Shown here: in pieces, positions 36,335-44,519 of the stretch
How positions within the stretch are numbered: position 1 is the stretch's first letter
Layout: each line of letters opens with the position of its first letter
Assembly (NCBI GenBank): GCA_022843565.1
Contig: JALHNK010000002.1
Span: 1-64,000 of the forward strand
DNA length: 64,000 nucleotides
From: Phycisphaerales bacterium
GTDB taxonomy: Bacteria; Planctomycetota; Phycisphaerae; Phycisphaerales; UBA1924
Direction: 5' to 3'
The notes under the pieces: model-generated
What the model was told of the DNA's origin: nothing
The model's input: the letters and a program-made list of their open reading frames with translations, nothing else
The model's database searches: none
Position numbers and translations under genes: made by a program

Positions 36335-38767
36335 ATGCAGGAAGAACGTGTCAACACGATTGCCCGCGCCGAACCTGGTGCCAAGGGCGCGCAGGTCGAG
36401 CTGGTGCTGCGGCACCTGACGGCGCTGCCGACGCTGTCGCCGATCGCGGCGCGCGTGATGGCGCTGAGCAGCGCCGGCGATGCGGACTTTGATGAGATCA
36501 TCGCGCTGATCGAGGCGGACCCGAGCCTCTCGGCCAAGATGCTGTCGATGTGCCGTCGCAGCAACGTCGCGGCGGGCCGGACGATCACCAGCGTGCGGCG
36601 CGCCGTGATCCACCTGGGGCTTGAGGCGGTGCAGTCTGCGGTGCTCAGCGTGCAGATCTATGAGCTGCTGGGCCAGGCGCCATCGTCCAGCGAGCGGCGC
36701 GAGGCGAGCCAAGCTGGTGAGGGTGCCGGTGGCGATGCGGGCGCGGGGAGCGCGGGGGCGTTTGATCGGCTGGGCTTCTGGCGGCACTCGCTCGGCGTTG
36801 CGTGCGCCGCGGAGGCGATCGCCAGCGAGCACAAGTCGCTGAAGATCCGGCCCGACGAGGCGTTCACCGCGGGGCTTGTTCATGACCTGGGCAAGCTCGT
36901 GTTGGATTGGATCCTGCCGAAGTCCTTTGGCAAGGCGGTGCAGCTCGCGGCAAGCCGTCAATCAACGATGGCGTGGGCCGAGCGGCAGGTGATGGGCGTG
37001 GACCATCATCTGGTGGGCAAGCGCGTGGCGGAGCACTGGTCGCTGCCGCTGGCGTTGCAGGATGCCATGTGGCTGCACGGCACGCCGATCGAAGCGTTGC
37101 CGCCGACGCCGAATCGAACGCTGGTGATGGTGGTGACGCTGGCCGACGCGCTGTGCCGCGAGCTGCACATTGGCTGGAGCGGGAGCCATGATCGGGATGT
37201 GACGGTTCGTGCGTGGTGCGCGGAGCTTGGGCTGACCGAGGAGTCGGTGCGGAAGCTGACGCCCCGGATGCACGAGGCGGTGAGCGTGCGGAGCCGCGAC
37301 ATCGGGCTTGGTGATACACCGGGCGAGGAGCTGGTGGTTCAGTCTTTGACATCGGCCAACGAGCAGCTCGGACGATTGCAGCGCGTGTGCCAGGTGAAGG
37401 CGGCGCAGTCGCGTCAGCAGACGCGCGTGCTGGATGTGCTGGCGAACTTTGCGATGGCAGCCGGCCCCGGGCAGTTGCTGGGTGATGTGCTGAGCGACAT
37501 CGCGGTGTCGTTCATGGAGTTGTGCCAGGGCCAAGCGGGCGCGCCCGGGGCCGGTGAGGATGCGCCGTTCTTTGCGATCGTGCACCAATCGCGCGAGGGG
37601 GCGGCGTGGCGCGTGGGGACGCTGGATCAGGCGACGCGCGAGCTGCGGCTGAGCGAAACGATCGACGCGGCGAAGGACAGCGACGGCTCGCCGATATCGC
37701 TGGCGTCGCTGCATGTGAGTGAGGATGGTGGGGGGCTTGGGAACAACCTTGGGGGGACGATCGGGTTGCTGACGTGGCTGAGCGAGCACCTGTCGCAGGC
37801 GGGGGCGGGGGCCGCGCCGGACTTGCGCACGCTTCGGACGATGGCGCTGCCGGCAACGTTCGGGCCTGGTGCGGTGATCGTGCATGATCGCGATCTGTCG
37901 GGAGTGCTGGGCTCTCGGGCGGCGCAGGATGCGCTGCTGGGCACGTGGGCAAGGGCGATCGCCTCAGCGGGCCAGCACGACGGGGCACGCCGGCTGAGCG
38001 AAGAACTTGCGCAGTGTTCTCGTCAACTGATCGAGGCCCAGTCGCGCTTGACGAACTCGCAGAGTCTTGCGCGTTTGGGCGAGCTGGCAGCGGGCGCGGC
38101 GCACGAGATGAACAACCCGCTGACGGTGATCAGCGGGCGGGCGCAGGTTCTTGCGCAGCGGATGATCGATCAGCGCGATCGCGCGGATGTTCAGCAGATT
38201 GCGCAGGCGGCGGGCCGATTGACGGAGCTGATCAGCGCGATGCACCTGATCGCCAGGCCACCGGCGTTGCAAGCGGTGCCGACGCCGATCGGCGGGCTGC
38301 TGTCGCAGCTCTGCCGGCAGATCCGCGGCGGCGGCAACGGCGCGAGCACGGGCCCGGCGATCCGCGTCGAAGCGAGCCGCGTGCGGAGCCCGGTGCTGCT
38401 GGATGTCAAGCTGTTTGCGCGGGCGATGGGCGAGGTGGTGGCCAACGCGCTGCAGGCGGAGCCGAGGACGGGCGTGGACGTGCGCGTGTGGGAAGACGAG
38501 CTGGACGATCGGCTGATGATCGAGGTCCGAGACGACGGCTCGGGGCTGAGCGATCACGCCCTGCGGCACGCGTTTGACCCGTTCTTCAGCGAGAAGAAGG
38601 CCGGTCGGCGGTCGGGCCTGGGGCTCCCGATTGCTCGGAGCCTGATCGCGCTGCATCGCGGCGAAATGTGGATGACATCTGAACAAGGCAAAGGGACGAG
38701 CGTTTTCATCGCCCTGCGCGATTGGCGCGCAGGCGCGAACGAACCTCTCCGAGAGCGGGCGGCCTGA
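36335..38767 (+). CDS. HDOD-GAF-like histidine kinase
   Basis: 810 residues. An HDOD domain fills about residues 20-300 (LSPIAARVMALSSAG, SLSAKMLSMCRRSNVAAG, then TAGLVHDLGKLVLDWILP), interrupted by a Gly/Ala/Ser-rich insertion at about 110-145. A roughly 190-residue GAF-like segment follows. The transmitter has the HisKA box LGELAAGAAHEMNNPLTVIS (phospho-His) and an HATPase domain with EVVANALQAE, VRDDGSGLSDHAL and SGLGLPIARSL. No membrane segment, so it is cytoplasmic. It probably phosphorylates the upstream HTH-receiver protein, though pairing is inferred from position only. Confidence 0.87.
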   Translation: MQEERVNTIARAEPGAKGAQVELVLRHLTALPTLSPIAARVMALSSAGDADFDEIIALIEADPSLSAKMLSMCRRSNVAAGRTITSVRRAVIHLGLEAVQSAVLSVQIYELLGQAPSSSERREASQAGEGAGGDAGAGSAGAFDRLGFWRHSLGVACAAEAIASEHKSLKIRPDEAFTAGLVHDLGKLVLDWILPKSFGKAVQLAASRQSTMAWAERQVMGVDHHLVGKRVAEHWSLPLALQDAMWLHGTPIEALPPTPNRTLVMVVTLADALCRELHIGWSGSHDRDVTVRAWCAELGLTEESVRKLTPRMHEAVSVRSRDIGLGDTPGEELVVQSLTSANEQLGRLQRVCQVKAAQSRQQTRVLDVLANFAMAAGPGQLLGDVLSDIAVSFMELCQGQAGAPGAGEDAPFFAIVHQSREGAAWRVGTLDQATRELRLSETIDAAKDSDGSPISLASLHVSEDGGGLGNNLGGTIGLLTWLSEHLSQAGAGAAPDLRTLRTMALPATFGPGAVIVHDRDLSGVLGSRAAQDALLGTWARAIASAGQHDGARRLSEELAQCSRQLIEAQSRLTNSQSLARLGELAAGAAHEMNNPLTVISGRAQVLAQRMIDQRDRADVQQIAQAAGRLTELISAMHLIARPPALQAVPTPIGGLLSQLCRQIRGGGNGASTGPAIRVEASRVRSPVLLDVKLFARAMGEVVANALQAEPRTGVDVRVWEDELDDRLMIEVRDDGSGLSDHALRHAFDPFFSEKKAGRRSGLGLPIARSLIALHRGEMWMTSEQGKGTSVFIALRDWRAGANEPLRERAA

Positions 38768-38837
38768 AGGTGCGCCCGAGTTATGCCGAAGTTGGTGATC
38801 ACGGATTGGATTTGCGGTTCCATCTACGAGGGACGAC

Positions 38838-40037
38838 ATGCACAGCAACTCGAACGAGCACGACGCGAGCCTGAACTCTTTCCCGATCGATCAGAACGCC
38901 GGGCGCGACGGTGTCGCGACTGGTCGCGTGCTGATCGTGTCCGGATCGATCGAGAAGCTCGACGGCCTGAGCCGCGCGCTTACGACCAATGAGCTGCGAT
39001 GCACCACGGTGCAGAGCGCCAAGCCCGCAGTGGAGCTCGTGCTCAGTTCGGCCAGTGGGCGCGCATCGCAGTACGAGCTGGTGGTGCTGCACACAGAGCG
39101 CTGCTCGCCGGCGGCGATGAAGTTCGTTCGCGAGATGTCAGATCTGGATGTCGCGACGGTGCTCGTGTGCCCGCAGGTGAGCTTCGATGAAGCGGTGCAG
39201 GCGATGCGGGCCGGGGCCAGCGACATCGTCTCGGGCACCGTGCGCGGCAAGGACCTGCAACGGCGCGTCTGCTCGGCGCTGGCGCAGCATCGCGGCGCGC
39301 TGAGCCGCCAGTTTGTTCACGATGATTGCATCCCGCTGCTTGAGGATGTTGACCCGCAGGCGGCGCGTGTCTCGGGCTTCCGCACGCCGACGAGGCCGGA
39401 CCATCTGATCGCTGGCAGCGTGCCCAAGGCGCGCCGGATCAAGGACGCGCCGGCGATTCCCGCTGACGAAGACACCGACGGCATGGCCCGCTTTGAGACG
39501 ATGATCCGCAGCGAGCTGGATGTTGAAAGCCTGCTGCGCCACTCGCTGGAGTTCCTGCTGGCGCAGGCCGGGCCGACGAACGCGGCGGTCTTCCTGCCCG
39601 CCGCGAGCGGCGACTTCTCGCTCGGCGCGTACGTGAACCTGTCGTGCCCGAAGGACACGGTTGAAGTCCTGCTGGACCATTTGGCCAACGTCGCGGCGCC
39701 TCGCCTGGAGAGCTCTGTCGGCGTGCTTCGGATGAACACCGATGATCTGGTTGAGCAGCACGTCGGCGCCGGCACGCAATGGCTGAGCGGGCACGACGCG
39801 ATCGCGTTCTGCTGCCGCGATGAGGGCGAATGTCTCGCGGTGTTCCTGCTGTTCCGCGAGCGGCACGCGCCGTTTGCGCCGAACCTTGATCGCTTGTGTG
39901 CGAGCCTGAGCTCGTGCTTCGGCGCGCAGCTTGCACGCGTGGTGCGCATCCACCATCGCCACCTGCCCAAGGACAAGTGGGGCAAGCTCGGCGAGCCGCT
40001 GGATGACGCCGATGATCAGGGCGGGATGGCGGCGTGA
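38838..40037 (+). CDS. Degenerate receiver plus GAF-like protein
   Basis: 399 residues, GAGGGA upstream. Residues about 28-155 have the outline of a receiver (GRVLIVSGSIEKLDGL, ATVLVCPQVSFDEAVQAMRAGASDIVSG) but the phosphoacceptor strand reads ELVVLHTERCS with no Asp, and the conserved Lys is replaced (IVSGTV). Phosphotransfer is therefore unlikely. The second half (about 215-385) resembles a GAF domain that follows a helical linker (MARFETMIRSELDVESLLRH). It probably acts as a ligand- or protein-sensing partner of the kinase 70 nt upstream. Confidence 0.65.
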   Translation: MHSNSNEHDASLNSFPIDQNAGRDGVATGRVLIVSGSIEKLDGLSRALTTNELRCTTVQSAKPAVELVLSSASGRASQYELVVLHTERCSPAAMKFVREMSDLDVATVLVCPQVSFDEAVQAMRAGASDIVSGTVRGKDLQRRVCSALAQHRGALSRQFVHDDCIPLLEDVDPQAARVSGFRTPTRPDHLIAGSVPKARRIKDAPAIPADEDTDGMARFETMIRSELDVESLLRHSLEFLLAQAGPTNAAVFLPAASGDFSLGAYVNLSCPKDTVEVLLDHLANVAAPRLESSVGVLRMNTDDLVEQHVGAGTQWLSGHDAIAFCCRDEGECLAVFLLFRERHAPFAPNLDRLCASLSSCFGAQLARVVRIHHRHLPKDKWGKLGEPLDDADDQGGMAA

Positions 40038-40045
40038 GGGAGCCT

Positions 40046-40111
40046 TCAGCCGTCAGCCTTCAGCCGTCAGCCTTCAGCCGTCAGCAAGAGTTGTCAGTTG
40101 TCAGCACTCAG
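40046..40111. repeat. Heptamer array (TCAGCCG/TCAGCCT words)
   Basis: TCAG occurs at 40046, 40053, 40060, 40067, 40074 and 40081, alternating TCAGCCG and TCAGCCT, then at 40094, 40101 and 40108. Steps are exactly 7 nt within each block. The array starts 9 nt after the stop at 40037 and runs over the stop of the convergent tsaE gene at 40101. Confidence 0.85.
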
Positions 40112-40892
40112 ATGATGAGCCGCGATCGAGTTGTTCGAGATCGTCCTGCGTCGCCTCGCGGCTGACTCGATACGAACCCAGCAGCCAGCGGCCAAGGTCG
40201 GCCCGGCGCGCGTGATCATCGACAAACGGCCACGTTGGCGAATCCGGCGCGACCGGCTTGCCGGTGATCGGGCAGCTCACCCACGAGCGCGGCGTGTCGT
40301 CGGCACCTGCTCCACCGGTGTGTGATGTCCGCGAGGGCGCGGGTGTACACGCGGCCCGCTGGAACGCCTCATACCCGGCGCGTGACGACCAAGACGGGTG
40401 CAACGCGACCCTGATCAGACGCTGATCGGGCGATGCGGGTGCGTGCGACAGCTCCACCTCCGCGACGCGCGACGGATCGAGCGAGCGGATGAACGACGCG
40501 ACACGCGAGGGCCACTCGATGAGCAGCGCGTGCGGCTGATCGGCGCGAGAATCCAGGCCGAGTGATTCGATGTCGCCGTCGGTGAGGCGGTAGGCGTCGG
40601 CGTGCAGCAGTTGCAGGCTCGCGCGATCTGGCGGGGCCAGGTACTCGTTCAGGAGGACGAACGTCGGGCTGCTGACGTTTCGCGGGTCGTGGCCCAGGGC
40701 GCGGGCGACGCCGCGGGTGAAGGCGGTCTTGCCGGCACCGAGTTCGCCGGTCAGCGTGACGCAATCGCCGGCGACGAGCATCGCCGCCAGGAGCGCCGCG
40801 ATGCGCTCGGTATCGTCTTCTGAGCGCGAATGAAATGCGAAGACTTGCGGCGACGAGGCTTCGCGATCGGGATTCGTGCTCTCGGTGCTCAT
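40101..40892 (-). CDS. tsaE: TsaE ATPase fused to a degenerate YacG-like tail
   Basis: 263 residues. Residues about 15-165 are TsaE, the ATPase needed for tRNA t6A modification: Walker A LTGELGAGKTAF (about 47-58), SSPTFVLLNEY, HADAYRLTD and ALLIEWPSR. The last ~60 residues resemble YacG, a small zinc-ribbon protein: CPITGKPVAPDS, PFVDDHARRADLGRWLLGSY. In YacG the motif is CPxCGKPV and PFCSxRC..DLGxW, so three of four zinc Cys are lost while the flanking pattern remains. The start overlaps the thiL stop (ATGA), indicating translational coupling. Confidence 0.85.
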   Translation of the reverse strand: MSTESTNPDREASSPQVFAFHSRSEDDTERIAALLAAMLVAGDCVTLTGELGAGKTAFTRGVARALGHDPRNVSSPTFVLLNEYLAPPDRASLQLLHADAYRLTDGDIESLGLDSRADQPHALLIEWPSRVASFIRSLDPSRVAEVELSHAPASPDQRLIRVALHPSWSSRAGYEAFQRAACTPAPSRTSHTGGAGADDTPRSWVSCPITGKPVAPDSPTWPFVDDHARRADLGRWLLGSYRVSREATQDDLEQLDRGSSSEC

Positions 40893-41821
40893 GCGTGGTC
40901 CCAGCCCAGTGCTGAAGCGTCGTGTGCTCGCCCTTTGTCGTCGATGATGACGCACGCGGGCGCGGATTTCTCTCGACGTTCGACGCGACCGATCTTGGTC
41001 ACGCGCACTCCGCCGGGTAGCTCCGCGGGGCAACTGCCATCATCGAGCGCAGTGAACAGAAGCTGATAGTCCTCGCCATCGCCTGCGCACGCCAGCGGCC
41101 CGCGGCCTGCCGCGTCCGGGTGCAACGGAATCTCCGACGCGACGATGCGGAGGCAGACCTCTGAAGCCTCGCCGATGCGACCGGCGTCGCGCCCGAGGCC
41201 GTCGGAGATGTCGATCATGGAATGCAGTCGCGAGCCCATCGCGTCCGCAAGCGCGACGGCCTGAAGGTGCATCGGCTCGAATGTGAGGTGTCTTCCGCTG
41301 GTGAACGAGCCGCCGATACTGCCGGTGACGAAGACGGCATCGCCGACGATCGCGGTGGAGCGAAGGACGGGGCCGCGCGTGGGGTGCGGCGTGCCAGCGA
41401 TGGTCACGGTGAGCACCATCGGCGCGCCGGCGGGGAGGGAGGCGAGATCGCCGCCGACGAGCGGGCAGTCGAACGATCGGGCGATCGCGTGCATGGCGTG
41501 GAAGAGGGCGTCGGCGTCCGAATCGGTCATCGATGGCGGCAGCGCGCCCGTGGCCAGCGACCAGACTGGCGTGCCGGCCATCGCGGCGATGTCGCTGACA
41601 CTGCGGGCGATGGCCTTGTGGGCGACCGCGTTTAGCGGCGTGTCGGGCGTGAAGTGCCGCCCCTGGATGAGTTGATCGACGGTGATCAGCAGGTTCGCCG
41701 GAAGGGCGGAATCGGGCCCGGCGCGCAGAGCGGCGCAGTCATCGCCCGGGCCCACGACCACGAGCGGGCCGAGGTTCTTCGAGCGATCGGCAATCAGCCT
41801 CAGAAGGCGGGATTCCAGCAC
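40889..41821 (-). CDS. thiL: Thiamine-monophosphate kinase
   Basis: 310 residues. ThiL phosphorylates thiamine monophosphate to the diphosphate, the last step of thiamine synthesis. Family motifs are present: VVGPGDDCAAL (14-32 area), LITVDQLIQGRHF, ARSVSDIAAMAGTP, VGGDLASLP, IDISDGLGRDAGRI and AGDGEDYQLLF. The start is a GTG without a good ribosome site. No TPP riboswitch was seen upstream. It is cotranscribed with tsaE through a 4-nt overlap. Confidence 0.92.
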   Translation of the reverse strand: MLESRLLRLIADRSKNLGPLVVVGPGDDCAALRAGPDSALPANLLITVDQLIQGRHFTPDTPLNAVAHKAIARSVSDIAAMAGTPVWSLATGALPPSMTDSDADALFHAMHAIARSFDCPLVGGDLASLPAGAPMVLTVTIAGTPHPTRGPVLRSTAIVGDAVFVTGSIGGSFTSGRHLTFEPMHLQAVALADAMGSRLHSMIDISDGLGRDAGRIGEASEVCLRIVASEIPLHPDAAGRGPLACAGDGEDYQLLFTALDDGSCPAELPGGVRVTKIGRVERREKSAPACVIIDDKGRAHDASALGWDHA

Positions 41822-41996
41822 GCCGGATGGTAATCCGCGGGTGCCACTGGTGCGCTCGCAAGTATTTTTGCGGAGGGCAGACGGATTGGATCCGGGACGC
41901 GCATCGGGTAAGCGCCGCCGCGAGTCCGCGGCGTGATTGGTGGGAGTTGCTCATCTGGGTGCGGATGTCGGGCGATCAGCGCTCGCGGAGGTCTCT

Positions 41997-42323
41997 ATGC
42001 GCACATCGGCAATGCGTGGCGAGTTGCGAGTAAGGGGCGGCGACGCGGCGGGCTCCACAACGACCGCCGCGGATCGGTCACGATCACGAGACCGACGATT
42101 GAACGCGATCGTGATCAGCGGCGTGTTGACACTCTTTGTCGGTCTTGGGCTGCTTCGCGTGATGGAGGACCAGGAACTCCCCGCGCCGGGGTATCCGGCC
42201 AAGCCGCGCTGGGCCAAAGGCGGCGCGGAGACGACCACCCCGTCGACGCGCGTGTACCTCCCAGAATGCGACGCGGCGAAGCTGTCCGCCGATGAGGTGC
42301 CGGTGATCATCACCGCGATGTGA
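41997..42323 (+). CDS. Small single-pass membrane protein
   Basis: 108 residues from the ATG at 41997, with GGAGG five bases upstream; the frame is open to 41937. A basic N-terminus precedes one membrane segment (about 37-54, NAIVISGVLTLFVGLGLL). The short outer domain contains YLPECDAAKLSADEVPVIIT, with a single Cys. No family recognised. It lies 107 nt before the HAMP-PP2C phosphatase gene on the same strand. Confidence 0.6.
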   Translation: MRTSAMRGELRVRGGDAAGSTTTAADRSRSRDRRLNAIVISGVLTLFVGLGLLRVMEDQELPAPGYPAKPRWAKGGAETTTPSTRVYLPECDAAKLSADEVPVIITAM

Positions 42324-42430
42324 CCGGATGGCCCCGCAGCGGTGCAACCCGTCGCATCGGCGTCGGCTCGATTCCCCCGATGGTGGCCAGCAACACTTGA
42401 GGGGCGAAGGCGTTATCCTCATGGCACCAC

Positions 42431-44470
42431 ATGAGATTGACGCTGCGCTGGAGGCTGATTCTGTTGATTTGCGGGCCGCTGATCGCGGTCGCGTGCATTC
42501 TGTTGGCGTGGGACTATCAGGTCCAGCGGCGCCAGGCGGCGGCACAGGTCGTCGAGATCGTCACCGATCGCGCTCGGACGAGCGCCGATCTGATTGACGC
42601 GCGGCTGAGCACCGTGATGCAGTCGGCCGACGCCGCGGCGGCGGCGATCTCGGTGCGCGGCACCGCTGGCGAAAATCTGCTGCGGATGGTCTTCAGCAAC
42701 CAGGTCCGGGCCAACCCGTTCATCGCCAGCACGCTGGTCGTGCTCGATGGCGGGGAGGGACGCGGGCCGGTGGGGCTGATTCAGCGACGAGGGAGCGGCG
42801 GCCAGCGCGCCTCGATGTCCACCGATGTCATGCGGCTCTTGGGCGATGATGTGGCGTGGTTGCAAGCGGGCCAGACGTCGGCGCGCGGCTCGTGGCATGG
42901 GCCGCTGCGCGTGCCGGCCATGGGCGCGGGCGCGCTGTATATCTACGTCGCGCCTGTCAGCGAGGGTGATCAGCCGGCGCGGGGCGTGGTCGCGCACGCG
43001 ATTCGCGCCGAGGAGATCCAATCGATCCTGATACCCGAACTCCGCGACCCGATCGCCGGCCTCGAACGATCCGGGCCGGGGCCGGACCGCGCCGAGCCGC
43101 CGGCGCCGAGGGCGGAGCCGTCGCCAGAAGATTGGTCAATATCCTCGGCGTTCGGCCCGTCGGGGTTCGCGGTGATCGATCGTGAGCTTCGGATCGTCTC
43201 CAGCCGCAGTGTTTCGCGAATCGGGACGCAGCTAGCCGGGCAGCCACCGAACCGGACTTTCAGACGGCCGGTGGATGTCGCGGAGGTCTTGGGCAAGTTC
43301 GCCGGTGAGCCGGCGGGCGCGACGGAGGTGGACAGCGCGATCGGCCTGCTGCCGCCCTCGATGGAGGCGTGGGGCTCGTGGCTGGTCCACGCGCCGATCG
43401 AGTCCACCGGCTGGACGTTTGTCACCGCGGTGCCGCAGCGACTCGTGATGGAGCCGATTGTCACCAGCATGCGCACGCGAGCGTTCGTGCTGCTGGGTGG
43501 CATCGTGCTGGTCGCGATCGTCATCGCGGTCTTCAGCCTTCGAATCAGCCGCCCGATCGAGAAGCTCGCGCGCGCCGTGGAGCGTGTGAGCCGGGGCGAC
43601 CTGAGCGCAACGGTGCTGCCCGACGGGCGAAATGACGAGCTGGCGCGACTGACTACCGGCTTCAACGGCATGGTGTCGCGCCTCGATGAGCAGATGGCGG
43701 CGCTGAAGCGAGAAACCGCGGCGCGAGAGAGCATCGAGAGCGAGCTGCGGATCGCGCGGAAGATCCAGACGGATCTGCTGCCGCGAACGTTCCCGCCGTT
43801 CCCGGAGCGAGACGCGTTCGCGCTGCACGCAGTGAACATCGCGGCGCGAACGGTGGCCGGTGACTTCTTTGATTTCTTCTATGTCGACGGGCGGCTGTTT
43901 GTCGTGATCGCCGACGTGAGCGGCAAGGGCATGCCCGCTGCGCTGCTGATGGCGGTGACGCGGACGATCGTGCGGAACTTCGCCGCCGTCGGGCTGGAGC
44001 CGGCGGAGATCGCTCGCCGGGTGAACTCGGCGCTGCTGGCGGACTCGGCCGACAGTCTGTTTGTGACGATGATCATCGCGCGATACGCCGAAGAGGCCGG
44101 CGAGCTGGTCTACGTGAACGCCGGCCACCCGCCGGCGCTGGTGCTGTCGAAGCAGGGCGGTTCGCGCCTGCTGGGCGGGCCGACGGCGCCGCTGCTGGGC
44201 GCGATGGCCGAGGAGCAGATCGGCGAGATCCGGCAGGCAACCGCGGTGCTCCAGCGGGGCGAGACGCTGCTGCTGTATACCGACGGTCTGACGGAGGCGA
44301 CCTCGCCGGGGCGCGAGCTCTTCGGTGAGGCGAGATTGCTGGCCGAGACCGGCGCGATGGCTGGCGAGCCGGTGCGGGGGCTGTGTGAGCGGCTGATTTC
44401 GCGAGTCGATTCGTTCCAGGCCGGGCTCGCGGCGGACGATCTGACGATCGTCGCGCTGCACCGGGTGTAG
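42431..44470 (+). CDS. Membrane sensor PP2C-type (RsbU/SpoIIE-like) phosphatase
   Basis: 679 residues: N-terminal membrane helix (about 7-26), a periplasmic Cache-like sensory domain (about 30-350), second helix (about 355-375), HAMP (about 376-425, SRPIEKLARAVERVSRGD), linker helix with ESELRIARKIQTDLLP, and a PP2C-type phosphatase domain (about 460-679) with VAGDFFDFFYV, VIADVSGKGMPAALLM, VYVNAGHPPALVL and LLYTDGLTEA. Metal-binding Asp residues are present. It should dephosphorylate a SpoIIAA-like anti-anti-sigma protein in a partner-switching pathway, but no such gene is in this window. Confidence 0.9.
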   Translation: MRLTLRWRLILLICGPLIAVACILLAWDYQVQRRQAAAQVVEIVTDRARTSADLIDARLSTVMQSADAAAAAISVRGTAGENLLRMVFSNQVRANPFIASTLVVLDGGEGRGPVGLIQRRGSGGQRASMSTDVMRLLGDDVAWLQAGQTSARGSWHGPLRVPAMGAGALYIYVAPVSEGDQPARGVVAHAIRAEEIQSILIPELRDPIAGLERSGPGPDRAEPPAPRAEPSPEDWSISSAFGPSGFAVIDRELRIVSSRSVSRIGTQLAGQPPNRTFRRPVDVAEVLGKFAGEPAGATEVDSAIGLLPPSMEAWGSWLVHAPIESTGWTFVTAVPQRLVMEPIVTSMRTRAFVLLGGIVLVAIVIAVFSLRISRPIEKLARAVERVSRGDLSATVLPDGRNDELARLTTGFNGMVSRLDEQMAALKRETAARESIESELRIARKIQTDLLPRTFPPFPERDAFALHAVNIAARTVAGDFFDFFYVDGRLFVVIADVSGKGMPAALLMAVTRTIVRNFAAVGLEPAEIARRVNSALLADSADSLFVTMIIARYAEEAGELVYVNAGHPPALVLSKQGGSRLLGGPTAPLLGAMAEEQIGEIRQATAVLQRGETLLLYTDGLTEATSPGRELFGEARLLAETGAMAGEPVRGLCERLISRVDSFQAGLAADDLTIVALHRV

Positions 44471-44519
44471 GGCCCGCGGATTGCAAAACGCGCGGGGGGC
44501 GGCACGCGAACAATCTCTT

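Noticed and set aside
41822-41996. Possible TPP riboswitch near thiL
   Set aside because: No TPP aptamer-like conserved segments were seen on the minus strand upstream of thiL, and the leader is short.
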